Source: Halorientalis sp.
GTDB lineage: Archaea > Halobacteriota > Halobacteria > Halobacteriales > Haloarculaceae
Assembly (NCBI RefSeq): GCF_028275115.1
Contig: NZ_JAQCNH010000039.1
Coordinates: 1-64,000 of the forward strand
Reading direction: 5' to 3'
Length of the DNA: 64,000 nucleotides
The position numbers were made by a program, and so were the translations under genes. The notes under the pieces were generated by a model. That model ran no database searches. It was not told the DNA's origin and saw only the letters and a program-made list of their open reading frames with translations. Below, one piece after another: positions 23,917 to 34,300 of this stretch. Numbering within the stretch: position 1 is the first letter of the stretch; each line of letters starts with the position of its first letter.

Positions 23917-24921
23917 ATGTCCGAGGCTGTCGCCGATTTCAATGCCGAAACGGATTCGAGCCGGAGCGATACCGACGGCTTCGAGTCGACGCGCGTTCTG
24001 ATCAGCGAGTCACAGGTCGTCTTCGCGACAGGGGACACACAGCGGACGGTCCCGGTCTCCGATATCTTCGACCTCTCACAGGGTGTCGGGCAGGGCGCGG
24101 ACGCGAACAGCCGGCAGTCACTTACGATTGCCTTTCGCGACGGGGAGATACGGGAGACGGTGACGATTCGCTGCCAGGGTGGAACCCTAGAGAACTTCCA
24201 ATTGGTCCTGTACAAACTCCTGTTCGACGGCACCGATGTCCGAATCAGGTCGGACGAGGAAGCCGGCGAGAGGCTCTCCGATGGCACGCTCGCGGTCACA
24301 CGCTCGGCTGTACGGCTCCGACGGGACGGCGAAACCCTCGCCATCCGTCACGACGACGTGGCTGGCTTCGAGACCGGGCGAAAACAGTTCGGAGACAGCG
24401 AACAACCGGTCGTGTTCGTCTACTGGGCGGGCAAGCAGCGCGATGCCAAGACGGCCATCGTGCTGTCCTCGTTCCGTCTGCTCAATCTTCTCGGGCGGTA
24501 TATGCAGTCGTACGCGACGGTGACCGCAGGCGAGTCGACGCACGGCTCGGTCAACGTGTTGCTCGTCGACGACGACCCACACGACCTCGAGATGGCCGAG
24601 ATGCTGCTCAGTGAGCAGGAGCCGGAGCTGTCCATCGAGACAGCGACGAGTGCGGCCGGTGGTCGCGAGGCGCTCGCAGACGACGGCGTGTTCCACTGTG
24701 TGGTCAGCGACTACGATATGCCCGGCGTCGACGGCATCGAGTTCCTCAAGCAGGTTCGGGCCAGCCACCCGGACCTGCCGTTCATTCTGTTTACCGGGCA
24801 GGGAAGCGAGGCGGTCGCGAAGCAGGCGCTGCTGTCCGACGTCACCGACTACGTCGAGAAAGGAATCGGTAGCAAACAGTACGAGGTGCTCGCAGACCGC
24901 ATCCAGGGCGCGCTCTACTGA
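23917..24921 (+). CDS. CheF-like domain fused to a C-terminal response-regulator receiver
   Basis: 334 residues. Residues about 20-205 resemble archaeal CheF: STRVLISESQVVFATG, RTVPVSDIFDL, FQLVLYKLLFDGTDV and a second similar half (TLAVTRSAVRLRRDG). CheF links the Che system to the archaellum motor switch. Residues about 215-334 are a receiver with all key residues: DDD (LLVDDDPHD), the phospho-acceptor Asp in VVSDYDMPGVDG, Thr in LFTGQG and Lys in VEKG. No other che or archaellum genes are in the window, and the gene lies between two histidine kinases, so it may receive phosphate from one of them. The CheF assignment is by eye; the receiver is certain. Confidence 0.7.
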   Translation: MSEAVADFNAETDSSRSDTDGFESTRVLISESQVVFATGDTQRTVPVSDIFDLSQGVGQGADANSRQSLTIAFRDGEIRETVTIRCQGGTLENFQLVLYKLLFDGTDVRIRSDEEAGERLSDGTLAVTRSAVRLRRDGETLAIRHDDVAGFETGRKQFGDSEQPVVFVYWAGKQRDAKTAIVLSSFRLLNLLGRYMQSYATVTAGESTHGSVNVLLVDDDPHDLEMAEMLLSEQEPELSIETATSAAGGREALADDGVFHCVVSDYDMPGVDGIEFLKQVRASHPDLPFILFTGQGSEAVAKQALLSDVTDYVEKGIGSKQYEVLADRIQGALY

Positions 24922-24940
24922 GCATCGCGTAGGCCGGGTA

Positions 24941-27103
24941 TCAGCCGTCCGAGCCGTCGGATGTCGTCAGCGCAATTTCGACCCTGAATCCGCCAGTAGA
25001 CGACTGCGCCGCCCGTACGGTCCAGCCGTGAGCCGCCGCGATCCGTCGGACGATTGCGAGCCCGAATCCCGCGCCGTCATCGGACCGGGTGTACCCGTGG
25101 TCGAACACCTGTGACCGTTCCGCGTCGGGAATGCCGGGGCCATCGTCTGCCACGTAGAACCCCTCGTCACCGTCGAGCGAGTCGACGCGGACGGCGACCG
25201 CTTCGCCGCCGTGTTCGACCGCGTTGCGAAACAGGTTCTCGAACGCCTGTCGCAGCCGCGATTCGTCGGCCAGCACGGTGCTGTGGTTCAGTCTCACGTC
25301 GAGCGTCGCTTCCTCGGTCACGATCGACTCCCAGGCACGCTCGGCGATGGCACCCGCGTCGGTCGGCTGTGGGTCCTCGACGGCTTTGCCCTGGCGGGCG
25401 AGCGCGAGCAGGTCGTTGACGAGTTCTTTCGTCCGGTGGTGAACGGACGCGACCTTCCGGAGCCGCCTGTCGTCGTACTCGTCGGTGAGTCTGTCGAGCA
25501 GGATGTCGGTGCTGTTCAGTGGGCTCCGGAGGTCGTGGGCAACGACGCTGGTGAACTCCTCGAGTCGCTCGTTCTCTCGGGTCAGCTGTCGCTCCTGGTC
25601 CCGGAGTTCGCGTTCACGTTCGGTCTTGATGAACGCCCGTTCGGTGGCGGCGGCGAGGATACGAACCAGTTCGAGAGTTACCTCGTCGAACTCTCGGTCT
25701 TCCGGCGATCCCGTCACGATGAGCCCGTGCTCGCCGACCGGAATCTGTATTTCGGCAGTGATCGGGCTGTCCCGGTCGTACGCTTTCTCTCGGTCGGTGA
25801 CGTCGCTGATCACACGGAGGTCACCCCGCTGGAACGTCTCCCATCCCAGCGAGTTGCCGGGAGCGTAGGTCGGCACGGCTCCGACGAGGGCCGTCGCCTC
25901 GGCGGTACTCGTCACAGGGACCAGTGTCGACGAATCCGCGTCGAACCGCCAGAGTCCGGTGATCGGCAGGTCGAGTACCTCGCGGGCCGCGTCGACCACG
26001 ATCTCTCCGGCCTCGTCGATAGTTTCGGCCGTCATGAGCCGCTGGTGTGTCTTCTGCAAGGCACGAAGCCGCTGCTCCAACTGCTTGCGCTCGGTGATGT
26101 CCGTGATCATGTAGATGTCGCCGGCAGCCACCTGTTGTGTATCGAGCTCTATCTGTCGGTACCAGTACCACCGCCGACCACCGTCCGCCTCGATACTGAC
26201 CTCCTCACTGGAGTCGGCCCGTTCCAGGTCCCACGGCAGTACGGCTGCGACGTCCTCGCCGACGAGCGTGCCATCGTCCCCGGTCAGCAACGACCGGGCG
26301 GCTGGATTCGCGTGTGCAATCGCGTCGGTGTGGTCGACGACGATGATTGCGTCGTCGAGTTGCTCGATGATTGCGTCCCTGGCGACTGGCAGCTGAGAGA
26401 CGAAATCACCGTAGAACACGGCAACAGCGATCATGAGACCGCTCAGCGAGAACGCGATCGGTGTCAGGTCGACGCCGAGTCCGAAGCTGAATCCGGACAG
26501 GTACAGTCCGTTCAACAGAAAGGGAAAGACGGCAGCAGCGACGATCAGTGCCGACTGGAGTCGGTACAGTGTATCCGACGTGACTGCAAACAGAACCAGC
26601 GAGACGATGCCGACGAGCACGAGCAGGTAGTTGTACGTGACCACCGGCCAGAACGCGGGACCGGCGTCCAGTGCCAGCAGCGAGGCATCGCCGATCGAAA
26701 CCACGTCGATCGAGCGGTAGAACAGATTTCGGACGTTCGTGACGGCGAGCGTGAGGATGCCAAGCGACAGTATCGACAGCCCTGTGACCGTTCGCCGGGA
26801 CACGTAGCGGCCTTTCCCGGTGTACAGAGCCGCGAAGTGAATCCACGCGACGGGCGCGAAGACGATACCGACGTATCCGATGTAATGTGACGTCAGTTTC
26901 GGTCCCAGTGAATCGAACAACAATCGGCCAACACCAGCCCCGGACCAGAGTGCGATGGAGGCCGTCAGCGCGGCGAAAGAGAGCAGCGTCGCGCTGGACT
27001 CACGCTGACGAATCGTGTACACGGTCAGGAACACCATCGTCAGCGCACCCAGCGCGTACCCGAGAGCGATGAAAAAAATGCCGGAATCGAGTGCGGGCAA
27101 CAT
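24941..27103 (-). CDS. Membrane sensor histidine kinase (7TM-PAS-GAF-HisKA-HATPase)
   Basis: 720 residues from the ATG at 27103 (MLPALDSGIFFIALGYALGA). Seven to eight N-terminal helices (residues 1-215) match the histidine kinase N-terminal 7TM type. A PAS domain (about 225-340, AIIVVDHTDAIAHANPAARS), a GAF domain (350-500), HisKA (FTSVVAHDLRSPLNS) and HATPase (NLFRNAVEHGG, DDGPGIPDAE, GAGFGLAIV) follow. The phospho-accepting His and the N, G1 and G2 boxes are intact. The GAF-to-C-terminus block is clearly paralogous to that of the 17446-21834 kinase (shared RLRALQ, GEHGL, SVVAHDLR). It converges with the CheF-REC gene 20 bp away, its possible target. Confidence 0.9.
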   Translation of the reverse strand: MLPALDSGIFFIALGYALGALTMVFLTVYTIRQRESSATLLSFAALTASIALWSGAGVGRLLFDSLGPKLTSHYIGYVGIVFAPVAWIHFAALYTGKGRYVSRRTVTGLSILSLGILTLAVTNVRNLFYRSIDVVSIGDASLLALDAGPAFWPVVTYNYLLVLVGIVSLVLFAVTSDTLYRLQSALIVAAAVFPFLLNGLYLSGFSFGLGVDLTPIAFSLSGLMIAVAVFYGDFVSQLPVARDAIIEQLDDAIIVVDHTDAIAHANPAARSLLTGDDGTLVGEDVAAVLPWDLERADSSEEVSIEADGGRRWYWYRQIELDTQQVAAGDIYMITDITERKQLEQRLRALQKTHQRLMTAETIDEAGEIVVDAAREVLDLPITGLWRFDADSSTLVPVTSTAEATALVGAVPTYAPGNSLGWETFQRGDLRVISDVTDREKAYDRDSPITAEIQIPVGEHGLIVTGSPEDREFDEVTLELVRILAAATERAFIKTERERELRDQERQLTRENERLEEFTSVVAHDLRSPLNSTDILLDRLTDEYDDRRLRKVASVHHRTKELVNDLLALARQGKAVEDPQPTDAGAIAERAWESIVTEEATLDVRLNHSTVLADESRLRQAFENLFRNAVEHGGEAVAVRVDSLDGDEGFYVADDGPGIPDAERSQVFDHGYTRSDDGAGFGLAIVRRIAAAHGWTVRAAQSSTGGFRVEIALTTSDGSDG

Positions 27104-27544
27104 ACCGGCCCTACGAGAAGGGCGCAAATGAAGCCACGGCCGATTTCCACGAGCGAGCGCGGACTGCAGCGGCTACCACCAGACAGGCGTCCCCGGATTC
27201 CGACGGAAGAGGCGGGACAGGCACACCGCACAGGAAACTCCATCGGGTGATAAACCGACAGCCGCGATAGGAAATCACGGACCCAGTGAGACAGTCATCA
27301 GTTGCCCGGGCGAGCCCCGGAAGTCGCGGAGGGTGCGCTTTGAGATTGCGATTGGACGGGTTCGTGGACCCCACGGGAGCGACCGCAGTTCGACCGTGGT
27401 CCCGGACACGTGCCTGCCCGCCAGGCCGGAGCGGTGGCACCCGGAACGGACTGCTCCGGACCGGTTGTAGCGACTGGGTGTCGGATAGCTCCAGAAAAGC
27501 CGAGCGGCTCTCCTCGGTCGTAGGGTGGTGGTCGGCAGCGTCGA
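27104..27544. other. 441-bp stretch without a recognisable gene
   Basis: Frames here lack haloarchaeal codon bias and known motifs. It contains only the upstream region of the kinase (right to left from 27103) and the 3' flank of the DHH gene. No clear TATA box, tRNA fold or repeat was found. Confidence 0.5.
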
Positions 27545-29449
27545 TTACTCGTCGGGCAGCGTCGCGGTGAGGTCTTCGTCGAGTTCCGCGTCGGCCATCT
27601 TTTCGACGAGCGCGGAGATGACCTCCTCACGCATCCCCTCGACGAACTTGATCGAACCGACGACGAGGTGCCCGCCGCCGGAGACGCCGCCACCGTCGAT
27701 CTCTGCGACGAGTTCTTCGACCATCCTCGGGATGTCTAGCCGGACACCGTCGGACCGCAGAACGGCGAAGTCCGGGCCAAAGCCGATTGTGATGACGGGA
27801 TCGCCCGTCTCCTTGACTTTCCGGTCGTGAATCTCGCCAGTTGTCTTCCCCGGCGCGGGGTAGGTGAACCGGTGTGCGTAGTTTTCCACGTCGATTCGGT
27901 AGAGATGGGCGTTGTTGTCCAGTCGCTCGTGTTCGACGTGGTTCATAGCGGCATCGAGTTGCTTGTCGACGTCACGTTCGGCCCGCGACGCCAGGAAATC
28001 GACCAGTTCCTCGTGGCGCGCCCGGTCGTCACAGGCGACGTTCAGGGTGTCGTTGATGAGTTCGCGCCCGTCCTTGTATTTCAGCCAGTGGGTGGCGTAA
28101 TCCAGTGCCTCGGCCACGTTGCGAAGGTCGGCCTCGGAGTAGCCGTTCTCGGCGGCGAGTTCGATGAAGTCGTCCATCACGTCGGCCTGCGACCGGTCTG
28201 CGAGGCCAGCGACCGCGGGGACGTGTCCGAGTTCGTCGGTGAGCGAGGGGTCGATCATCCGTGCAAGTTCGACGGACATCATGCCCGTCGTGATCCGGTA
28301 GTCCTCGTCGTGGAGGTACGGGTTGACGTGTTCGGCGACCAGCGGGGAGACGGCGTCCGGGTCTGGGTGGTGGTGGTCGACGACGACGATAGGCACGTCG
28401 TAGTGGGCGAGGTTCTGGTAGGCCGGCGTGTCCTCCTCGGTCGAACCGTTGTCCAGCATCAACAGGAGGGGGAGTTTCTGCCCGTGTCGCTGGCGGTTTT
28501 CCAACGCGAAGTTGAGGTCACGAGTCACGTCCTCCATCTCGTAGAACGGCGCCTTACTCGGGAGTCGCTTGAGCAGGTGTCGCGGCGCGTCCGGATCGTG
28601 GTGGTGCTCGCTGATGAACCGTTCCAGTGCCAACTGGAGCGGGACCGATGCGCAGAGTCCGTCGCCGTCGGCGTGGTGGCGCATCCGAATCGGGCGGCCC
28701 TCCAGCACGGCCTCGCGAAGCCGCCGAGCGACCCGCTCCAGGTCGGGACGGAGTTTCTCGAAGGCCGCCCACTCGACCAGCGGGTCGACCGCGTTGGGTT
28801 TGGCGTACTCCCCGAGCGCGTCGACGAGGCGTTCACGTGCCGCGTCGGCCTCGGCGCCCTCGTATCGCTCCAGACTGTCGACTTCGATCTGGACGGCTGC
28901 CTCGCGCATCTCGACGCGGCCGGTGAGCCGAATCACGTCGTCGAGTTCGACCTCGGGGTAGGCCCTGACACCGGCCTCCTCGAAAGCGGCACAGGGGACG
29001 ATACCGGACTCGTCGCGGACGTGGAAGATTGTCGGGCCGCCGGTCTGCTTGATCTGGACGACCGCACCGTCGAGGGTGACCGTCGATCCGACGGCGTCTT
29101 CGAGGTTGGCGACGGCGACGGACTCACCGGCGTCGACCCGCTCGGTCTCGTAGTCGGCGAGTTCGACCTCCTCGAAGCTCACGTCGCCGTCGTCGCGAAC
29201 CTCCGAGAGTTCGACGAGCAACTCGTCGCTCACGTCGTAGTCACCCAGTAGGTTCGACTCGTGAACGAGTCCGGAGAGGCCGTCGGTGAGGTCCACGAAC
29301 ACGCCGTAAGCCACGACGCCGTTGACCGTCGCGTGATAGTACTGGTCGCGTTCGACGTCGTCGAGCGAGCAACCGTCAGCGAGGTCGTAAACCGTAGGAG
29401 CCCCGTCGGCGGAGACTTCCGCCCCGTCATCGGGAGTGGATGGAGACAT
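27545..29449 (-). CDS. DHH-family phosphoesterase/RecJ-like protein with S1 and OB domains
   Basis: 634 residues. The N-terminus has an S1 RNA-binding domain (YYHATVNGVVAYGVFVDL, GLSGLVHESNLLGD), then an OB-fold region (VTLDGAVVQIKQTGGPTIFH). The DHH catalytic part has RHHADGDGLCAS (D-x-D-G), LMLDNGS and VVDHHHPDP (the DHH-type motif), and ends with a DHHA1-like GGGVSGGGHLV. All metal-binding motifs appear intact, unlike the shorter paralogue at 9174. Likely a single-strand exonuclease or RNA/oligonucleotide phosphoesterase in the cytoplasm. TTAAAACA on the minus strand near 29475 is a likely TATA box. Divergent from the JAMM gene. Confidence 0.88.
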   Translation of the reverse strand: MSPSTPDDGAEVSADGAPTVYDLADGCSLDDVERDQYYHATVNGVVAYGVFVDLTDGLSGLVHESNLLGDYDVSDELLVELSEVRDDGDVSFEEVELADYETERVDAGESVAVANLEDAVGSTVTLDGAVVQIKQTGGPTIFHVRDESGIVPCAAFEEAGVRAYPEVELDDVIRLTGRVEMREAAVQIEVDSLERYEGAEADAARERLVDALGEYAKPNAVDPLVEWAAFEKLRPDLERVARRLREAVLEGRPIRMRHHADGDGLCASVPLQLALERFISEHHHDPDAPRHLLKRLPSKAPFYEMEDVTRDLNFALENRQRHGQKLPLLLMLDNGSTEEDTPAYQNLAHYDVPIVVVDHHHPDPDAVSPLVAEHVNPYLHDEDYRITTGMMSVELARMIDPSLTDELGHVPAVAGLADRSQADVMDDFIELAAENGYSEADLRNVAEALDYATHWLKYKDGRELINDTLNVACDDRARHEELVDFLASRAERDVDKQLDAAMNHVEHERLDNNAHLYRIDVENYAHRFTYPAPGKTTGEIHDRKVKETGDPVITIGFGPDFAVLRSDGVRLDIPRMVEELVAEIDGGGVSGGGHLVVGSIKFVEGMREEVISALVEKMADAELDEDLTATLPDE

Positions 29450-29547
29450 TTGACTGAGGTTCGGCGCACTTGTGTTTTAACCTTTGGAAACGCTGACGAG
29501 TCGGCCCCTACGCATCCGGAACGCTTAGAAGGCAACCGCCCCGAGAG

Positions 29548-30060
29548 ATGACTATGCGGCTGTTCCGGTCGGGCGAAATCCTCGGAATCGCCGAGGACGC
29601 TCTGGAGTTCGCGCTCGAAGCCTCGGAGGATGCACACCCTAACGAGTACATGGGGCTGCTCCGGGGCGAAAGTGCCCGCAAAGTCGGTCTGGACCGCGAT
29701 GGCACAGTCATCACCGACGTGCTCGTCATCCCCGGTACCCAGTCGAATCCCGTCAGCGCCACGGTCAAAACGAATATGATACCGAACGACATGCGCGCGG
29801 CCGGGTCGGTACACTCACACCCCAACGGCGTCCTCCGCCCGAGTGATGCCGACCTCCAGACGTTCCACAAGGGAAATGCCCACATCATCGTCGGCGCGCC
29901 CTACGGGAAGACCGACTGGCAGGCCTTCGACACAGAGGGGAGCCCGCGGGAACTGGAGGTCCTCAGCATCGACCTCCCCGAAGAGGAGTTCTTCGACTTC
30001 ACGCAGGCCGACATCGACGAGGAGTTGCGTGACGAGGAGTTCGATGGGGGCGTCCGATGA
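29548..30060 (+). CDS. JAMM/MPN+ metalloprotease, probable desampylase
   Basis: 170 residues (168 if the ATG at 29554 is used). The JAMM zinc motif is complete: catalytic Glu in NEYMGLL, then [14 protein letters not shown] (H-S-H-P-x6-S-x2-D). The size and motif match the haloarchaeal HvJAMM1 type, which removes ubiquitin-like SAMP proteins from targets and frees them for sulfur transfer. GCTTAGAAG at about 29523-29531 is a plausible TATA box, so the mRNA is probably leaderless. The stop overlaps the ribL start by 4 bp (ATGA). Function is inferred from family. Confidence 0.85.
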   Translation: MTMRLFRSGEILGIAEDALEFALEASEDAHPNEYMGLLRGESARKVGLDRDGTVITDVLVIPGTQSNPVSATVKTNMIPNDMRAAGSVHSHPNGVLRPSDADLQTFHKGNAHIIVGAPYGKTDWQAFDTEGSPRELEVLSIDLPEEEFFDFTQADIDEELRDEEFDGGVR

Positions 30061-30485
30061 CGACCATCGTCGCTCAGGGCACCTTCGATATCCTGCATCC
30101 CGGCCACGTCCACTACCTCCAAGAGGCCGCCGGGATGGGCGACGAACTCCACGTCATCGTTGCCCGTCGAGAGAACGTCACCCACAAAGACCCGCCGGTC
30201 CTCTCGAATCGCCAGCGACGGAACATGGTGGCCGCACTGGACGCGGTGACTGAAGCCCGCGTCGGTCACCCCGAGGACTTCTTCGTCCCGATTCGCGAAA
30301 TCGACCCCGACGTGATCGCGTTGGGCTACGACCAACACCACGACGAGGAAAAACTCGCAGGCGCACTCGAAGAGGCCGGGCTCGACTGCCGGGTCAAGCG
30401 TGCGTCGGGCCGTGAGAACGTCCACGACGACGAACTCCTCTCGACCGGGAAGATAATCGACCGTATCTGCGACGAACGCTGCTGA
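30057..30485 (+). CDS. ribL: FAD synthase, archaeal RibL type
   Basis: 142 residues. A cytidylyltransferase-fold nucleotidyltransferase with the H-x-G-H motif ([15 protein letters not shown]), a conserved [11 protein letters not shown] and the SNRQRRNM segment. Archaeal RibL adenylylates FMN with ATP (or CTP) to make FAD. Two cysteines at the very C-terminus (ICDERC) match the paired cysteines known in the Methanocaldococcus enzyme. Overlaps the JAMM gene. ribH is 8.7 kb downstream, so flavin genes are near but not clustered. Confidence 0.88.
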   Translation: MTTIVAQGTFDILHPGHVHYLQEAAGMGDELHVIVARRENVTHKDPPVLSNRQRRNMVAALDAVTEARVGHPEDFFVPIREIDPDVIALGYDQHHDEEKLAGALEEAGLDCRVKRASGRENVHDDELLSTGKIIDRICDERC

Positions 30486-30604
30486 AGTTCCCACCGGCGC
30501 TCGCTTCGCTGGCTCGCCGAAATACAGCACGAAACGGTCCTCTCCGTGCGCTCGCGCGGCGAAACCGCGCTGGCGTCCAGTGAGCCGACCGCGTTCCTGC
30601 AGAC

Positions 30605-30940
30605 TCAATCGTACGTCCAGGTACCCTCGTCTGCGCCGTACTTCGCGTTGAGTCGGCGACTGATCGCCTCGCTCTCGGATTCGACGACCGTCGCCGTTCC
30701 ACGCACCGTCATCCCCCACTGTGGCTCGCTGTCTTCGGTCCGCTCGATCGAGAGCGCGACCCGAGGGTCCTCGCGGATGTTGGTGAGTTTCCGCCCGGTC
30801 GTCGCAATCTCGATGGCGTCGTCACGAACGTGGAACCAGACCGGTGCGGCGTGGGGCCGGCCGTCGTGGCAGGTCGCGAGGTGGGCGACCAGGGGTTCGG
30901 TCGTGAGTCGGTCCCGGGCTGGTGACGGAATCGGGGTCAT
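30605..30940 (-). CDS. Pyridoxamine 5'-phosphate oxidase-fold protein
   Basis: 111 residues from the ATG at 30940 (MTPIPSPARDRLTTEP); the longer open frame upstream lacks codon bias. LVAHLATCHDGRPHAAPVWF and KLTNIREDPRVALSIER are typical of the PNPOx-like split-barrel family that binds FMN, F420 or haem. The protein is slightly short, with a C-terminal WTYD. Cofactor and substrate cannot be decided. It is convergent with ribL. Confidence 0.75.
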   Translation of the reverse strand: MTPIPSPARDRLTTEPLVAHLATCHDGRPHAAPVWFHVRDDAIEIATTGRKLTNIREDPRVALSIERTEDSEPQWGMTVRGTATVVESESEAISRRLNAKYGADEGTWTYD

Positions 30941-31325
30941 ACCGGGCGTTCGGCCCCCGGCCACCTGAACCTGGGCTCGCGTCGGCGTGTCGACATGACC
31001 ACGGCCAGAGGCAGTCACAGTCGCTTCCGACCGACTAGCCGGTCGACCCCACGAACACCGGTCAGTCACGACGGCCCCCAGGTGACAGTCCGTTAACTTT
31101 TCACCCATCTTTCCTGCCAGTGTAAATCCAATATTATCGGTGATAGCTGGTTCCATAGCTATATCTGGGAGCATGAGACGTTCGTGCTATGCGACACCGG
31201 GTACCGACAGACTTCGAAATTAATTTTGATAACAGTTCGGGCGGGCGAACCGTCACGGAGTTTCGCCGACGGGTCCCCCGTCGGTGCAGTGACCGCGGCC
31301 GGGCGAGTCACGGAGGCACGGCACG
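30941..31325. other. 385-bp regulatory gap upstream of the giant surface gene
   Basis: No gene. It contains several AT-rich islands: TAAATCCAATATTATCGG near 31121-31140, TAGCTATATCTGGG near 31156-31169 and GAAATTAATTTTGATAAC near 31216-31233. The last is the best candidate promoter for the gene at 31326, leaving a leader of about 75 bases. Multiple promoters or regulator sites are possible. Confidence 0.5.
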
Positions 31326-34300
31326 ATGAGCGAGCGCGGCCCGCGCGAGAAGGTACTCGCGGTTTCGGTGACGGTCGTCATGGTGGTTTCGGTACTGGCG
31401 GGTGTGGTCGCCCTGTCGGGGACGGCCGCGGCCGCGGGCAACACGACGCCGTCGCAACTCGAGGTCGTGAACGTCCAGCAGACGAAAAGCGGGAACCTCG
31501 CTGTGACGGTAGAGGCGACCAGCAGTGAGTCGGTGACAGACCTGGACTTCACCTATCGGGACCTGCCGGGCGGCAGCACGAAGGGGCCAATCGAGTTCAG
31601 CAACGCGAATGCGTTCGTCGGCGCGAACGCCGGCACTGAAGCGGAGTATGTGCCCGGGAGTCCACTGACGTTTTCGAATACCTCGGCCAACAACGGGACG
31701 ATAACCTACACCATCGATTCGGCGGCGACCGGTTTCAGCTTCGTCAACAGTGCCTTCCGCGTCAACGTCACCAGCAATGACACCGCGTACGCGGGCGCGG
31801 ACACAGGCAACCGGTCGGTCATCACGGCGAACCACTACCAGGTCAGCGGGACGGACCACACCGGGAGCACGCTCTCCGGCGTCCCGATCATGATGTTCGA
31901 CCCGGCTACCAACGAGTCGGGCGGATTCGGGTTCCTTCAGTCCGGGACGAAAGCCGTCCACTGCCGGGGTATCGACGACGGTGGGACGTGTACGAACCCG
32001 GACACGGACTCGGCCAGTTCCGTGGTGATGAACGATTTCGGCAGGGTGCAGACCAGCAAGGCACCGGTCGCGTTCCAGACGTTCGCGCTCTCACAGTCGA
32101 ACGCCTCGAAGAAGGTCGACCCCGGGAGCCGGGGCAGCGTCACGCTGACGGCTGACACGCCGACGGCCCCGGTGTTCGTCGGCTGGGAGAGCGTTCTCCA
32201 GGGGAACGAACGGCCGAACGTCGAGAACATCACCGTGACGAACACCGAGAACGGCAAGACCGTCTACGAGGACAGCGGCGTGAGCTTCGAGACGGAGACT
32301 CCCGTCTTCCTCCGGCCGAACACCCGATACAACTTCAGTCTGGAGAACGGCGGGACCTTCGGAACGGTCGACCGGTCGCTCGTGATCCCGACGAAAGGCA
32401 CGACGAGGGCCGCGTTCCAGATCGAAACGGGGAGCGTCGCTACCTCGACGGTCGCCGGGCAGATCGTCGGCGAGAGCGGGAACGGCGTCTCCGACGCGGT
32501 CGTCGTCGCACAGCCCGAGCGTACGGACGGAAACCAGGTCCCGGTCTACAACTCGACGACGACCGACTCGAACGGGCTGTTCTCGATGGCGGTGCCCGAG
32601 ACAAGCCAGTTCCCCGAGCAGGGACTCGGGTTCCGGGTCGTCGGAACTGACACCAGCGGCGGGACGCCGGTCTACTACCCAACCACGGACGCCAACGACG
32701 GTGAGGGGTACACCATCCAGTCGAGCAAGACGGTCCTCCCGCCGATGGTACTCCAGAAGGGCGGTCGGGTCGATATCGACGTGACGACGCCGAGCGGGAA
32801 TCTCCCGGTCGCCGACGCCTTCTCTTCGCTCTCGCAGGTTTCCTCGGCGTACCCGGCGCTGGCCCGCACCGCGAACGTCAACACCTTCACGACGCTGGCC
32901 TTCGGCGGACAGAAGGCAAAAACTGCGTCCGTCGAACTGCTGGCACCGACGACCGGCAGTGACACGCAGGTCGCGTACAACGTCTGGGGGCTCGGCCAGG
33001 CACCCGGGAAGTATCTCTGTGTCAAAAACGTCGACGTCACCCAGGGCAAGGACACCGACTCGACCTGTAGCCTCGCGGACGGCGGCTACATCAACCTCAG
33101 CGTCGACCAGTACGGTAGCATCGTCCAGCAGGGCCAGTCCAGGCCCGCAAACACCGAGGACGTTGGGTTCTTCTTCGAGAACGAACTGGTCGTCCGTGAC
33201 GACAGCAGCGGCGAGGTGATAGCGTACCTCGGTCCGGACGGTGCCCAGCAGTTCTTCGCCGGCAAGGACGGGGTGACGACCGACGTGCGAATCCCGGTTC
33301 CCGCCGGCAAGTACACCGTCGAACTGCGACCGTCCGAGGAGTTCGGCCGGTGGACCACGGTCAACGACACCGCGGCAGTGGACGTGACGTCGGGGTCGGA
33401 GACGGACGTCACCCTCGACCGCGGTCGACCGTTCGAGATCCGACCACTGACGAGCCGGTTCGTCCGGTCGCTGAAACGAAGCGGATCGAACACGCTCGCC
33501 GTGCAGGTCGCGGATCCCATCACTGAGAACCTGCTCAGCGACAGCGAACTCACCGTGACGGCACAACTCCGCAACCCGGACGGGACGGTCGCGACGGACC
33601 CGGTCGAGTTGACTTACAACGCGACCGACAGTAGCTTCGATACGAAGACCTTCGACCCGAAATCGCTCGGCGTCGACGCCGGAACCTACGACATCGCCGT
33701 CACCGCGTCCCACGAGTCGGGGACGCGCACGTACAACAACACCATCAGTGCACCGACGCAGGTGACCGGAATCCAGACCTACATCGACTTCAGTTCCCGG
33801 AGCGTCGCACCGGGCTCGAACCTGCTCGGTCTCGTCAAAGCCTACGACGGCGGCACCGGTGTCGACACCAACGCGAACGACGTCGACATCTCGGTCTACG
33901 ACAGCAACGGCAAGCAGGTCAAGACGGCCAATCCCAGCAACGGACTCACGAGCGGCGAGGGGTCGTTCAGTGTGACGATGCCCGACGACCCGGGACGGTA
34001 CCGGATCACCGCGAAAGTCGACACCGGGAGCAAACAGGGCATCGCCCAGCGAGTCGTCCGCGTCAGCGAGCTCGAACTCTCGGTCGAGACGGACAAAGAC
34101 ACCTACAGCCCCACCGACAGCGTCGACGTGGCCGTCGAGGCGACGGACGCCACCGACGGCAGTGCCATCACCGACGCGACGGTCGAATTACGGGTCAACG
34201 GGACGCGGGAGGTTACGTCGACCGACGCCAACGGTGAAGCGACGGTCTCACTCGATCCGAACAAGTTCGCCAGTGGATCCTGGGATCGGGGACACCCTGT

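Noticed and set aside
25211..26890. 559-codon plus-strand open frame opposite the membrane kinase
   Set aside because: Antisense shadow; the minus strand encodes an intact HisKA/HATPase protein.
27827..29251. 474-codon plus-strand open frame opposite the DHH gene
   Set aside because: Antisense shadow of a protein with S1 and DHH motifs.
32091..33713. 540-codon open frame on the minus strand inside the giant surface gene
   Set aside because: Arg/Val/Asp-rich antisense shadow typical of GC-rich haloarchaeal DNA; the plus-strand protein has a signal peptide and coherent modules.
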